Assembly: GCA_016648135.1 (NCBI GenBank)
Contig: JADDOH010004035.1
Span: forward strand, 45,046-109,045
Direction of reading: 5' to 3'
Origin: Agrypnia vestita
Lineage: Eukaryota; Arthropoda; Insecta; Trichoptera; Phryganeidae
DNA: 64,000 bases
The notes beneath the pieces were generated by a model. That model saw only the letters and a program-made list of their open reading frames with translations, was not told the origin of the DNA and did no database searches. Every line of letters starts with the position of its first letter. Position 1 is the stretch's first letter. Below, in pieces: positions 1 through 13,352 of the stretch. Made by a program: the position numbers and the translations under genes.

Positions 1-943
1 TGGTGGGTCTTGGCCTCCTCGAGGACGTTGTCACTCCATCTTAATTTTGGCCGTCCTAAGCTCCTAATTATATGAAAATACATTATAAATGTATTTTCAT
101 ATATGCTTATTATATCCCATTTTCGCCCTACTACGTCTCTTCTGTCTCAAAGCAAGGGTTGCGTCATCCTATTCTGCGTACAAAATTCAGTACTCTACTC
201 TCTTTTACATCCTGTCTTTATGTAACCGTTGAGATAAATCTCATCCGTGTAAACTCGCCATTACATTATCTCAATCCAAGCTAAGCTGTAGGTTTGTATG
301 TATCTAGGACTAACTTCCGATCAAAACCCCATCCTAATTAGGGAGTGTCTTATCGCTATAAAAAACAAGCGTGTCAATCTATTTTCTTTCAATGTATGTT
401 CCAGATTAAAATGAAACTTGTATTGTTTTCCAATTTTCTTTTTAATATTATATTCACGATATAAAATTATCAAATAAATGTAATATGTATACCACTTACA
501 CATTATGAGACCTACTTTATCTTAATACCTATTAAATATTGTGAACCGTTACAGTTTACAGTAACTGTTAATAGTTTTGCGTATCAGGAAATATCTAGAT
601 AATAATGATAACATCTTATTAAATTCCAGATCATTATAAAAATCATATTTCGCCACATTATAAGCGTTTTGTATTTATCGCATAATTGAGTTATTAACAT
701 ATATTTTTAATACATAAATGTGGGTTAATTTGTGATTCGCCGTTTTGTATAAAATACATTTTCATTAGCAATGCCATAAAGCAGCCTTAATTGTTTTTTA
801 ATTTATACATTTATTATTCCTAAGACCAGACTTGCCGAGTAGTTATCATTGGATGCTTTTATTTTCAACATAACAGTGCACAAACAACAATGTTGAACAA
901 AGTTATTACAATTTACTTATTTAATGGTTCAATACAAAATGGC
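1..943. other. AT-rich noncoding DNA
   Basis: No coding signal, RNA gene or long repeat is recognisable. The short open frames here have no recognisable motifs and fit chance in AT-rich DNA. Confidence 0.6.
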
Positions 944-1669
944 AGGGGAGACCGAGGTGATTTGAAACAACACTGATTTCACGGAACTAAAAACCCTTAG
1001 CGAGTTGGCATCTTCGCATGTCAACTGCTTCCCCCCACCGCTTTCGGTACTTGTCCGTGACTCTGAGTGTGCGGTTGTATCGTTCTTGATTCCACGTCGC
1101 AAAATTCGTAAAAAGTAAGTATTAAACGTTTTTTTAAATGTCTTTATTTGGATAATTGGCGTCTGTATTTTAGTGCGTGTGATATACGTTTTGAAGGCTT
1201 ATTAACATACAACTCTAGTTCGTGGTTGTAATTTTTAAAAATACATTATTATTTGTTTAAGATTTAGAGTTTATCTTAATTTAGTTGACTATAACTACCA
1301 ATGCTCAATTAAGTACAAAATATTGTTAAAAACGTTATGTTCTATCTTTAAAAGTTGTATGTCAATAAATATCTTTAAATAATATGGTCGTGACTACTTA
1401 ACAACCCTTATTTCTACCCAAAAAATGTCTGATTCAACTCACCTCGACCCCTGTTTCAACTCACCTCGGTGTGAGGGGTGTTAAAACAAAATTACTTGTG
1501 ACCTTTAAGTCGATTTTTCGCAACAGAATTCACATATATTTTGTGTTACTTATCTGCAAGTGCAATAAATGAACTATCGATGGATACTAATTTCATACGA
1601 TTGGTGTTTACAGTATTTTGTGTATAAAGTAAAATGTCAAAATTGTTTCAACTCCCCTTGCTCTCCCCT
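944..1669. mobile_element. Inverted-repeat element (MITE candidate)
   Basis: The left end begins AGGGGAGACCGAGGTG and continues to TTGAAACAA. The right end, read on the other strand, begins AGGGGAGAGCAAGGGG and also continues to TTGAAACAA. The ends match at about three quarters of roughly 27 positions. Internal copies of 'caactcacctcg' near 1437-1465 repeat the terminal motif. There is no transposase frame, so it would be a non-autonomous DNA element of unassigned superfamily; no clear target duplication was found. Confidence 0.45.
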
Positions 1670-2509
1670 ATTTACGTTACAAATGGCGGCCATTTGATGG
1701 CAGCTTGGTTTTGTATTTATTTCAGTCTGTAGTTAGTCATGTTTATAATTTTCTCTTATTTTTGTGTATTAAGGCTGCACATTCATTCTACATGTCTCAA
1801 ATTCGAGGTATTGTGTGGATTTGATCGTGCTATTTTAAGACGGATGTCACAGATAATGTGAACATAATTTCAAAAGAACTTGGTAGGACGTTATATAGGT
1901 TGTGAATATTGAGTAGGAAGTAATGATAGAAAGAGGCGACTATATTATTGTCGGTTTTCTTAAAATAAAGCCGTCATCTTTCTGGATAGAAAACTGCACA
2001 TACAGGCTGTATTGATCATACTTGAAAATATATTTTACCGCCAAGACTTTTTTGAACGTCATCTATCAAAATTCACATCGTGGCCCTCGACTTAATGGTA
2101 TTTTAAAATTGTAAGAATTGTAGAGTATTTAATACAATGTTTATTTTTCATTTGGAAAACATCGATACTTAATGTAAAATAGAAGCATTTTGCATGAGGG
2201 TTTGGAAAACTTTACAAGTACTTGCAAAAAGTACGCCGATGTCAATTCTTGAAGACGCAACAATGCACACAAGTTTATGCATTGTCTTAAAAAATATTTT
2301 TATAATAAAAACTTCTAAATTTAAAGACTTTTCTTTTTTTCCGTTTCTTTTTTCTTTCTGACTTTTTGAGTTTCCTTTTTCTCTCTGACTTCTAGATATA
2401 TATATATACGTAGATAGTAGATATACTATTATTTACCTATATAATAAAGACACTTCCTATACACCAATGCCATATTAGGACTGCAAAGCAAGTATTACAA
2501 TTATTAAAG
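1670..2509. other. AT-rich noncoding DNA
   Basis: No gene seen. There is a TC/TTTTC-rich run around 2330-2395 and a TATA microsatellite near 2396-2408. Confidence 0.6.
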
Positions 2510-2771
2510 AGTTAAGGTTGTTATTAAGGTCATTAGAGACATATTTAAATTAACTGTTTGCGGATATTTTATACAAACCGCATGTTTTTCCGGGAGACGA
2601 TTCTCGACGTTTCGTTGAATTCTTATTCAACGTCATCAGGAGGACGACCTGTACCCGCGAAGGTAAAGGGCGGACTTCAGTCAGAATAAGAATTCAACGA
2701 AACGTCGAGAATCGTCTCTCGGAAAAACATACGGTTCGTATAAAATATCTGCAACCAGTTATATTTAGATA
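2510..2771 (-). mobile_element. Fold-back retroelement, family A copy 1 (Penelope-like?)
   Basis: Two long arms of about 80 bp (roughly 2551-2630 and 2682-2765) are near-perfect inverted repeats containing CGACGTTTCGTTGAAT and its complement. The same family recurs at 60806-61003, where both outer ends (GTTAAGGTTGTTATTA and GCAACCAGTTA) also match, so this is a dispersed element and not a local palindrome. The minus strand carries a hammerhead-like core. No protein is encoded. The Penelope-like assignment is inferred from the ribozyme-like motif and from the target duplication of copy 2. Confidence 0.6.
2594..2718 (-). ncRNA. Hammerhead-ribozyme-like motif (candidate)
   Basis: On the minus strand, CTGATGA (plus positions 2633-2639) is followed by a GTTGAAT/ATTCAAC stem and GAAAC (plus 2609-2613). 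The candidate stem III is a perfect 17-bp pair between 2702-2718 and 2594-2610. The base after the paired T at the expected cleavage site is T, which satisfies the NUH rule. Stem I does not pair convincingly, so self-cleavage is not claimed. Confidence 0.4.
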
Positions 2772-5700
2772 AGAATTACAATGTATTTATCAATTCTGGT
2801 TGTAGTAAAAAAACGAGTTAGTTTTCTTTTTTTTATATTTATAACGAAAGACATAAACGTAATCGCAGGAAATTTGCACCATTTTCCACACGGCATTTAT
2901 ACCACACAAAAATTCATTTCATCCATTTTTTCTTCGCACAAATTTGAAACGAAATTTGATTCACACATATGACGCTTTAAACTGAATTTAGAAATAAAAT
3001 TGCGTTCTTCCGCATAGTCATTTCTTGCATCCAAACATCGATTTGCGCGAATAAATTTGATTTATTTGAATTAATAATTCGCCTATTGGGTATGTATGTA
3101 GCCGGCGTGAGTGAGGTTTAAGATTATTTATTATATTATAACGTTGCGATTTTTATTCATGCGTGCGCATGCGACACAAACAACAAATTCATATTAAACT
3201 AGTTAAAAACCTTATTATATGGGATGAATCGATTGCTTTCATTCGTATAATATATAATACTTCATATCAAAGACAAATTTGATACAAAAAAAACGTTTTA
3301 TACAGAATTTTTATCAAAAAGAATAAGCGGCGTGGACAGGCGTCCTGCCTTCGCCACGGCCGCGGCTTCCTTAATTATAATAACTTCAGTTGTTGGCAAA
3401 TTTCATACTTTGGATTTTTATTTTTATATATTAATTAACGTATTTTAAAAAAAATCAAGCATTAAATAATGCACGAAGTCTCAAAGAGCAGGAGTAAATA
3501 AGATATATTGTTTTAAATCATCTCTTCATATGAATTAATAAGTGTTTTATTTTTTAAAATCATTTTTTTATTTTTAAATTTTAAATCACCAAAAAACGTT
3601 GGCTGCAAATTTAAAAATTTATTACTTTGTTAATATTTAACACTTCTTAATTATTTTAGAACAGTTTTTTCATCATAATGCTCTAGCTTTAAACTCGTAA
3701 GAAGACATATTCTGCGTACATAGGTATAAATATTCAGTAAAAATTTATCTCGCCTAACGCACTAAAAATGAATTTTTTGGCCGCACCGCGGCGTGTCGAT
3801 CGATGCTTATATTTCTTAATTATTGTAAATAATTTCTAATTTATTACTTTTATATAAAAAAAAAGTTTTATCTAAGTTATCTTCATAAAAAAATGCAGTT
3901 TAGCATATAAATTCTGATTGAAATCAATAATAAAAATCTTCATTTTCGTAAAAAAAAACGCCGAAATATTCATTTGCAGTGAATGTGCCGCCTTAAGTAT
4001 ACTGTTTTTAATAATATATTTTAATGTAACTGAAATCACTTAAATCTAGACTTTATTATGGTTGAATACCTGTCTAAATGTTTTCTGGGGAATATCGATA
4101 TTCCTATAGTTCAATCACCGAGAAGAATACATTATAGAAATGTATTTACACTTCAGATATAAAACAATATTTTTATATTTAGTTATGTTCTAAAAATACA
4201 GTTACTGGATTTTGTTGCCAGGGGGATGATTAATTAATTAAGATAAATTGTAGAAGTCTCATGGAAACGAAGCTATGAATACGTGTGTGGAATATTTTTA
4301 TACGATGGACCAGGGCTTAAAATCTGTATGACCTGGCTCAAGTTATCAATCTACACTATGCAACGTTCACCAATTCCATCGTAAGAACATTCACATATTA
4401 TAAAATTTTGAAAGTTCTATATATGTTAAAATCTGAAAATCTTTCGTTTATTTTAATGAACTATGCTAGAGACGTCTGTTCACATTAAATCTATGTGATT
4501 TTCTCAAGCTTGTGTGTTATTGTAAAGTGTTTCGCTATATTAATTTTGCCTTATGGTCCGTTGTAGCGTTAAAAATTAAAATTAAATATATATAGATATT
4601 AATTGAAACAAATTTAATGGATCACTGAATTACATATATGGATAATATGGATAAACAGGAAAACCCTGTTTATCGAAAAAATGTATGTAGCAACGAGACT
4701 CCAACATAGAAATTTCTCTTGCTGGAAGAATGAGTTACCAAACACACCACGGTGACCAATTTTCTCGTTGAACTTGCATGGTTTTTCTAACACAAAATTA
4801 TTAACGGGTCATTAATGACGCTGACAGATATTCCTAATATGGCATTAAAGAAAAATGTATAAAAAATTTTCCACAATTATGGCAATAAAATGTTACAGAA
4901 TACTTGAACACTTTTTATTTTTAAGAAATTAGAAACACTAGAAAATTAATGTAAAGTTTTGTTATGGCACAAATATAATTGCGTGGATTCCATGGTTAAC
5001 GAAATTCATACCTATAATATTATTGGCTTTCAGTACAGTAAGACATAAAAATAAAGTTAATTTTGACCTTAGTAACTCATTCTCCCGCCAAAGGAATATG
5101 CCTTGTTTGAGTCTCGGTGCTAACTATGTTTTTTTCGATATAAAGATGTTCTTGTTCATCCTTTATACCTACCTAAGTTATTCATCTAACAAGTTTAAAA
5201 TTAAAATTCTCTTGAGATCAAACTCCGTTAATCGATGACTTTCTCGAATAAATCTCGTTATATTTGTAATCACGATGATATACGAATACGAATTATTCAA
5301 ATTTTGGTTCGAGCGTACAAGCGACACTCCCTGTTTAGCATCCGCACACCTGCAATACCTTCACTATTTTGGTAAATATAACAACGCCACATATTTTGTT
5401 AATCTAAATTAATTCAAATCCATGATAAAAAATGCGGATTATTTTTCAGATTGAAAATAAATTCAAACTCTGCATGCCAGACTTGTATTTATATTGGCCA
5501 TATACAATAAAATGATTAAACTGACAAAAATTTATTCTAAATATTTCAGAGTTTCGATGTATTTTATAGTTCCTACGAACAATCAAATTAGAAATACTGT
5601 AATAAAAAATATATATCAATATATAATTTTTGAATATTTCAAATCATTTTTAAACAGAAGTACAACAACAAATTTTCATTTTAGAGCTATAGCGAACGGA

Positions 5701-8700
5701 TTTTATTTCAATATTTTTCAAACGTTTTCTTTCAATGGCGCATTTTCCAAATAAAACCATTTATATATCAACGCACGTGAAATACAGATGGGTTCTACAG
5801 AATTAATATAGTACATGATTTTTTTTAATTTTTAAAAAAGATACCTACCTACTTTTAAAAATACAGAAATATTTAAACTCGTTTGCTGTAATCTTATTAA
5901 AAAATTAGATTAACCAATTAAAATAATTTACAGAAAAAATATAGAGTAATCCTTAATCTTTTCGACAAATTAAATTAATCAATTAAAATTATATACTGGA
6001 AAATATTTTTTCCACTTGTCTTTCTAATTGGTTAATCATTTTTTTTTAAATATTATTGAACTACGTTATAAGAATTGCAACCTATCGTTAAAATGTCTTT
6101 TTATTAAAATATATATTTAACCTTTTCTATAAATTGGAATTTCTAGCTTGTTTTGTACCCATGAAACATGAAACATCAGTAAATATTCAGTTGCATATTC
6201 CAATAATTTCATTCCAACTTGCGCTTATATAATTATTTAATATGTCAAATTCACTATCTCCAGCTTAGAACCTCAATTTATTTCAGACGCTTTATTGAAA
6301 CGCTTTATTCTGAAACCTAAGCTAAACATTTTTATGTTATTTGTCAGACAGATAACAATATTTTTTAACGAAGACGAATATTACCAGTTCATAATATAAA
6401 ATCCTACATCCATTAGATGTCAATTAAGAGTGTGAGAACCGTTTTTCAATAGGGAAAAATTGCGCAATGAATTCAGTACAACAGGTGTCATATGTTCCGT
6501 GCAAATGGCAAAGGTGAATGAGTAATGGATAACGGAGATTAATATAATTGCGGGAAATAATGGCCGAGTATAATTCATATTCTAATCATTTACGCATTGA
6601 CCTTGGCATTGATACCGTTTGCAAAGAAACTCATGATATTCTAGATACCTACGCCTTGAGGAGCCCCTTTTCTATGCAGCTTGCATCTCGAATGCAAATA
6701 ATGCACTTAATGCAAATACCTCGTGTAAACTGAGTCAATTGTTCATAATGCCGTGCATTATATATTCTGAGAGCAAATACGGAATGTACAAATATATTAT
6801 CCAGAAATGTATATGTTTTTTCAACAAAGCTCTTTTATATAGGTACTAAGTACCTACCTACACATCAATTGTACAATCGTGCATTACAAATGTATAATAT
6901 ATATATTTTTTTAACAATGCGCATGCCTGTAGCCATATTTATATAGGTATTTAATATCAATATACGTATGACTATTTACAAACCAATAAGATAAACAAAC
7001 ATACATGAAAGGTATAGTAAAGTTATCATTTTAATTCGACTTCATTTTTGCTTTAAAAAATGCAATTGAATATAATAAAAGATTTATTTAGTGAGTGTCA
7101 ACTGTTACAACGAATTAATAATAATTTAGGAAACGAAAAATAAAAAAAAAGTGACTAACGAAGAACGTTACTATCTAATAAAATATATGAACAATATTGT
7201 TGTGTTGTACATATTATACCCACCTCGACACAGGATTATCCTAGTGAGGGAGTATAATTTTTATTATTAATAAATATAAAAACATAATAAATAAATATGA
7301 TTATGTATATAAAACTATAATACTTACACATCACACATTTTTAAAAATATAGATTTTTTCGAATTAAGACAAATTAATCATTTACACATACAAATTGTAA
7401 AACATTAACACATATGAGTATTCTTCAACCAATTTAATTCATTTTAAACTAATCCAAAAAAAAAATAACGTGTTCATTGCAACTGTTTTAATTGCTATTC
7501 AACTCCCAAAATAAGTATCTAATTTTAATATCCTAGAAAGATATTAAATAATTTTACATTTATTTTAATGAAATTATGTTAAAAACGAGGTTCCTTCTAA
7601 ACCTTATTCATTCTGGCATGACATTTTTTTATCGAGATGAAAATTATACGCGTATCTTTTTGGATGGAACTCGATACTCCAGTGCCCAAGTTAATGAAGA
7701 ACGGAAAGACAAAAAGATGGCGCCTTCAGTTGGTTAATTGCTCGCAGCACCTGCCCGGCATATCAGAGCGGGTCCTGGACATGGCGGTCGTCTCCAGAAT
7801 TTTTCCCTTTTTGTGTCTTTTGCTAAAACCAGTTTTCTTGGTACATATTTTCGGCAATAAGTTAGACCAGTTTTTGATACTTTATATAGATTATGTATGT
7901 ATATATTCAATATATGCTTGTATTCTTCCTTCTGTCCTGTCCACGCTCTTCTAAGGGATAAAAGTTATTACGGAGAGTGTCTTTTAATATAAATTAGATG
8001 GTTGATTCTAAGAATCTACCTAGAATTCTGTAAAAGTAATATGTATTTCAACTTTTGACAAATAGTGGTGTATGTGAACCAAGATTTTTCGTGTATTAAA
8101 GTAGTATATTCAGATGGATCGAATAATTTTAAGATGTTTTGAATTATCTTAAAACTAAATAAATCTTTGTATTATTTTAAAACTAAAGATATCTTTGAAT
8201 TATTTTTAAAACTTGAAATGTTCGAATAACTTTGAAGATAAAAAATATTTATATCTACCTACTTAATAACAAGTGATAAAGTGCAAGTACATATTTACAT
8301 TTCTCAAAGAATTTATCTCTAGTTAAAGCATTAAAATATAATCTACAGAACACTTGTAAAATCCGAAATCCTTGAGTTAAAAAAAATAAAACCTGATTAT
8401 TTTATGTTATTTTGGCGGTTTAATACGACTCTAGGGTCCAAAGGTCCCTGTAGGGGTCTCCAGCACCCAATTTTTATAAACATCTTATTAATATTTTGAA
8501 TATCATTTCTTTCAAGATGATAAATATGTAAATTCAGTAGATATACCTACTATGTATAAATATAAAATTATCGAATAAATCTAAACAGTTTTTGTCGATC
8601 AGTGTAGTACCTACGGCGTACATTTCCTTTATCATAAAATCGATAGTATTAAAATTAAACCATTATTTTATTTTGAAAGATTTTGTTTACTTCTCTGAAT

Positions 8701-9306
8701 ATTGGCCAATTTAAATTCCTTATTCCTCAATCAAATTACATATACTTGCCAAAAAAAAAATTGCTCGCTTACCAAAATGTGAATAGGCCGTGATGTATTG
8801 TATAATGTATTCGCCATCTGAATAGGTACATTGCACATATGCATACATGTGCGGGTGTAGCACTTTTTTTTCATTGTGTTTCACGTGAGTAGACTGATGG
8901 TTGAAATATTGGCAATCGGTTTAAGATAATCAAAATTGATTTGAGTTATTTTTAAAAGTGATGGGGGTAACTTTGACAGGTGCGCGCAGCGGTGAACGAC
9001 GAACACGCAAAATGTAAGAAGTAAACAGCAAAATCATAAAATCGTATCGGGAGACTACGACTTACGGTAACACGCGAAAACCTCGTAACACATGAACGAC
9101 GGATAGAAATTATTGGAGTAATTATTTATTTGTAAATCTGCCTTATCCTCAGCCGTAGCAGGTGAACACCGCGATACCTGTATATGTAGATATAATTATT
9201 GGAAACCAATTTATATACATGCCTAAATGTGCTCTCCTTGTTCGCGTTCGATAATTTTCATTTTGTAGCCATTTTGACTTAAGTTCGAATTCAGAGTCAA
9301 TACTCA
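2772..9306. other. Long AT-rich noncoding stretch
   Basis: No exon, RNA gene or recognisable transposon protein was found. Open frames at 5023-5238, 5494-5754, 6548-6733 and 7637-7954 show no motif, no plausible splice context and AT-driven composition. There is a small palindrome at about 4651-4675 (GATAAACAGG/CCTGTTTATC) and a short GC-rich patch at 3325-3370. Confidence 0.55.
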
Positions 9307-9398
9307 GATGATTTAAAGATTAAGGTATGCCTTAAAACTGTAGACATTTTTCAGTAAAAAATAACACTTTTAAGGCATACCTTAATCTTTAAATCATC
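9307..9398. repeat. Perfect 31-bp hairpin
   Basis: Positions 9307-9337 (starting GATGATTTAAAGATTAAGG) are the exact reverse complement of 9368-9398, with a 30-nt loop. Outer bases (GAGTCAATACTCA left, GAATTGACTC right) extend the pairing imperfectly. It could be a young MITE end pair or a hairpin RNA precursor; nothing decides between them. Confidence 0.7.
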
Positions 9399-9739
9399 AA
9401 AGAATTGACTCGGGCGTAACTTTGTAGCGGCTCTGCCATCACGCTCGTTCGCGGAAAAGATTGTCAAATATTTCGGCTATAAAGTATATAAAACCATACT
9501 TTTAAACCAAATTGTCTTAGGGCCGGTCTTATAAACGTCCTTTAGTTAAATGTCAGACCAAATAAACCGAAATTTGATACAAACGTAATTTTTTTCGTCT
9601 TATAACAATCCGTTAGTCAAATTTTTAGCATTAAGCTGTAAACTTAAAGGTTGTTAAAAGTCACAAAAAATGTATAAATTCAAAATAAAATTGTGATTAT
9701 AAAATAAGTGTTTGCTATGTTATAATTACACGCCTAATT
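9399..9739. other. Noncoding DNA
   Basis: Nothing recognisable. Confidence 0.5.
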
Positions 9740-10500
9740 CGCTACACATTCTGTCAAGGGAGCGGATGCCCTGAAACCGATCGGCGCTGTATAACATTAC
9801 ATAACTCGTATGGTTATGTATAAAGTTAAAAACAATTTGTCCATATTAGAGTTAGTAAAAGTATTGTAGGGCGCGGATTTGTGGGCCCTAAAGCACCGCA
9901 TCGACGGCATGGTTGCGCCACTGGATAAACCTTACCCACCCAAGGTCGCGTGTGAGTACCGGCGCAGTAATAACAGCATCTCTCCTCTGGTCCCCGCTAG
10001 AGCCACGGACCATGTTTGCAGTTTGCATAATTCAAAGGAAACATTAGCAATCGTCCGCATTTGCTGCCCCGCGGTTCAGGCGTCCACTCCGAGACGTGTT
10101 ACCTGCTTCTGCGACGTTTGTCGGGGGGTTTGAGGTCAAGGCAATGCGCATAACTTTGTGTAACGGCTTGTCTTGTGCGGTCGATGTGGGCGTCATCAAT
10201 TCTGTTTGTTATTTTCGTGATACATTTCAGCGAGCTCTGGAGACTTCTTCTCCTACTGACTTCCTTCATGCGGTGTAGTCGCTTCAGAAGTGATGTATAG
10301 TTGCCATAATCAGATGAGACCCAGATGAGGCTCGTAATATATCCCCACGGGTCTTGGTCCCGGGCGCCCTGACTTCGTGGTCCCTACAGCCAGATGCGAC
10401 GCTCTTATCCATCGTTGTGGTACTCTTCCTGTTCAATTTTGGTATTTTTACCACCGTTGGTAGTCGTTGCCGAGGCGGAATTTGTTGCAAAATGACGTAA
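9740..10500. other. GC-richer unclassified segment
   Basis: This block is clearly richer in GC and CpG than its flanks and holds medium open frames on both strands (9879-10133 plus, 10284-10490 minus). None has a domain I recognise. It may be a decayed transposable element; the function is unknown. Confidence 0.35.
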
Positions 10501-10980
10501 AAGTGGTACTTTTAACATTTTAAATTAATTTAATACAATTTTAGCATTAATCGTTAGAAATAAGTTTTTAAAAAAGCTGTTGAAATAAGCATAAAAATCT
10601 AAAAATAATCAAAATATCATAAATCAGCAACTAAATATAACCACTGACTAGTCATATCCTACAATCATTGTCGCATATAGGTATCTTCATCATACTATGC
10701 TTTTATATTAAGATCGTCAACTACCTACTAGCTGTTTCATAAAAAAGATTTTTTTAGACAATAATTGTTTTTGATTATTTTCGTAGTGCCTGAGGAAGGA
10801 AATGATTATTTGGGTAATTATTAAAACTCAAGTGGTTATATAAACTCAGTTATTATCAAATTCGATTATAATGAGTATCCATAAGATAGGTATTTGCGAC
10901 AAGTAGTAAAAATATTAATTTTAGCATTTTGCACAATTGAAAATCGATCAATTAAAGGTTTGCTTTCTTGAATGATGAAG
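10501..10980. other. AT-rich noncoding DNA
   Basis: Nothing recognisable. Confidence 0.5.
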
Positions 10981-11215
10981 AGAGGAAGGAAAAAATATAT
11001 ACCTACGACAAGAATGTTGATGATGCCTGACAGAGAATATCCGCGATAGACCTGGCATAACTAGGTAAACCGGGAAAAGGAATACGATCCTATGAGAGAT
11101 CTCAAAAATTGATGTTCATGCAAGAGAAAATGTATGAATGTGGTTAAGATGAGAGTTGTATGTCGGGACACAACAGTGCTACCCTCAAACGGGGATAGCG
11201 TAATCAACTATCCTA
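10981..11215 (+). pseudogene. Decayed RTE-like retrotransposon 3' fragment
   Basis: A stretch near 11130-11175 reads CMNVVKMRVVCRD, which resembles CMNVAEAKVVCQDRRVW in the better preserved RTE copy at 12714-13352. The frame is broken on both sides. This is a short, old fragment with no function of its own. Confidence 0.4.
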
Positions 11216-11999
11216 TTTTCGAATGTCTGCCTGTCCGTAACTCGCTGGAATTATGACAACAACATAGATGATGACTAGACGTCAATGAAGCCCGGGCACC
11301 CGAGTATGCCACGTCAATCAGCGCGTGACTCGGGTTACACGCAAGGGTCGTTTGTAATTATTATTATGTCCCGTGATTTTTCGAGGGTGTACGGCTAGTA
11401 TATGATTACATAAGTTAATTCAGTCCTGTAATGCGAGTAAATCTTCAACCCGCGCTAATTTCACTTCGTCAAAACACGTCTAATATTCTAAATTGAATAA
11501 ATTTCTTCGTCGGGGGGCAACTAATAATTTACCTGACACGTTAAGCAGTCATTACTGTAAAGCAGGTGTGCCGTGGTAGCGTACACACTTATGGACTTGG
11601 GACATGCCGCTAATAAAGAAGTACGATGGGCTGTAGTGCAAAAAGAGGTTATGTTCATTTGGACTCGGGGGACATTGCCTGGAAAAAAATTCAATCTTTC
11701 GGAAACGTATTACAAGATGTATCTTCTTGGCAACTCCAAGGTAAGGGAGTGGATGGCCCCCAACTTCCTCGAGATAAACAGCAAGATTGTATGAAGACAC
11801 ATTCTATCTTGATTTGTTAACAAGTACCTAGCCTTGGGGTCCGCGGAGGGATGAAAATTATAACGGGGACGTGTACAACTTCATTTGTTATTCGGGTACT
11901 TTATCTTACTGTTCTGTTAAAACTTTAATTATTTGCACGTGGATTTAAAGATACAGAGGTAGGTACTTATTGCGTCTCAAGCAATTATAAATAGGAAAA
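11216..11999. other. Unassigned segment
   Basis: Overlapping open frames on both strands (11552-11820) are unrecognised. No splice-supported exon or repeat was identified. Confidence 0.4.
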
Positions 12000-12590
12000 T
12001 TTCTATGATTGGGTCATATGGAGAGGATGGCCGAACAGCAACCACTGATTTCATTGTTTTATATAAGGCCAACAATGCGCTGGAGCTTGGGAAGATGGAG
12101 AAATGGCGTGCAATCATTGGTTAAGACTCACCAAGAGTTGTGGCGCCAATAGTGATTATAATGTACAAAATGAATATGGAATGACACGGTGCTACGTGTT
12201 CGCTCTACTTTTGTATTATTGAAGCTCGCTGAAACACTGCTGAAGCGACTTGAAGCATTTTGGATGTGAGTCTACATATGGCTTCTAAAAATAAGCAAAC
12301 AAATGACAATTTAATGGTCCGGATGCGAAAGGAAAAAGAAATCCTTAAAACAATCGAAAACCGGAAATATTTTGGCCATATCCTGAGACATCCGGAAAAG
12401 CACCAGATCCTGCATCTCAACGTTCAAAGCAAAATTGCGAGCAGGAGAGCTCCTGGAAGACGCAGGACATCCTGGCCGAAAAATCTGAGGCAATGGTTCG
12501 AGAAATCCACAGTCCAGCTTTTGGACCTGTTGCTAGCGATACAATGATCGCCAGCATGATCGATAACCGAACATGAAGAAGAAGAAATAT
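12000..12590 (+). pseudogene. Non-LTR retrotransposon ORF2 C-terminal fragment
   Basis: The open frame at 12260-12547 contains YFGHILRHPEKHQ and a basic GRRRTSWPKNLRQWF motif, as found at the extreme C terminus of RTE-like endonuclease/reverse-transcriptase proteins. It is followed by a GAA-rich tail (12572-12584). Upstream, 12010-12130 resembles the MAEQ-type sequence that precedes this region, but in another frame. A related minus-strand piece lies at 36620-36800. No reverse-transcriptase core is left, so it is a dead 5'-truncated remnant. Confidence 0.6.
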
Positions 12591-12673
12591 GTAATTTAAA
12601 TTTATTTCTCACAGATACGCGCGACTTTTTTTGATCGCTTGGAATGCGCATCCCTGGGTGCCTCGCGGTTTTG

Positions 12674-12674
<1 letters not shown>

Positions 12675-12711
<37 letters not shown>
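12675..12711. repeat. (CTAA)n tail of the RTE copy
   Basis: About nine tandem CTAA units lie directly after the retrotransposon 3' end. RTE elements characteristically end in short tandem repeats rather than poly(A). Confidence 0.85.
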
Positions 12712-12713
12712 CA

Positions 12714-13352
12714 TCACGCCGTTTCCCTGCAGGGGTAGGCAGAGAGGATTGAACGCCACACTCTTCTATCCTGGCACACCACTTTTGCTTCGGCCACATT
12801 CATACATCTTCTCATACACGTTCTACGGTTGTTGCGGCTTTTAACAGGGCCATCCTCAAATACTTGTAGTACCTGATCGTGCCAGGTCTTTCGCTGACGC
12901 CCTCTATTCCTGTTGCCTTCAACATTCGCCTCATATATTTTCTTAACCATCCTTTCCTCGTTCATACGTTCCACATGACCAAACCATCTCAGCACTCCTT
13001 TCTTTATTCTATCTACCACACTACAGCCAGCATTGCATTCACTTCTAATTTGTTCATTCCTCACTCTATCGACCAAAGATTTTCCACACAAGCGTCTTAG
13101 TGACCGCATTTCAACCGCATTCAGTCTACTTTCATTCCTCTTTTGCCAATTCCAGGCTTCACTTCCATACATAAGGGTTGGCACTAGAACGCCATTATGT
13201 ACCGCTAGTCTTGCTTCTTTTGACAGATTCTTATTGGCCATAATTGCATTTAGTGCACCATTAACTTTGTTTCCCGCAGTTACTCTCCTTTCGGTTTTGA
13301 GACTGTTAAAATCAGCGAGATCACACAATGCGGCCAGCGGGTAATTATCCAC
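12714..13352 (-). pseudogene. RTE ORF2 C-terminal fragment (212 aa)
   Basis: This encodes the end of an endonuclease/reverse-transcriptase polyprotein. From residue 26 it reads AGNKVNGALNAIM, then GVLVPTLMYGSEAW (thumb region after the polymerase core), MRSLRRLCGKSLVDRVRN and VLRWFGHVERM, ending RSILSAYPCRETA. These are hallmarks of RTE-clade ORF2. The YxDD catalytic block and the endonuclease are missing because the copy is 5' truncated; the first 20 or so residues do not look like RTE and may be flanking DNA. It cannot mobilise itself. Confidence 0.75.

Noticed and set aside
7637..7954. 105-codon frame with hydrophobic end
   Set aside because: Unrecognised, AT-driven hydrophobic residues, no context.
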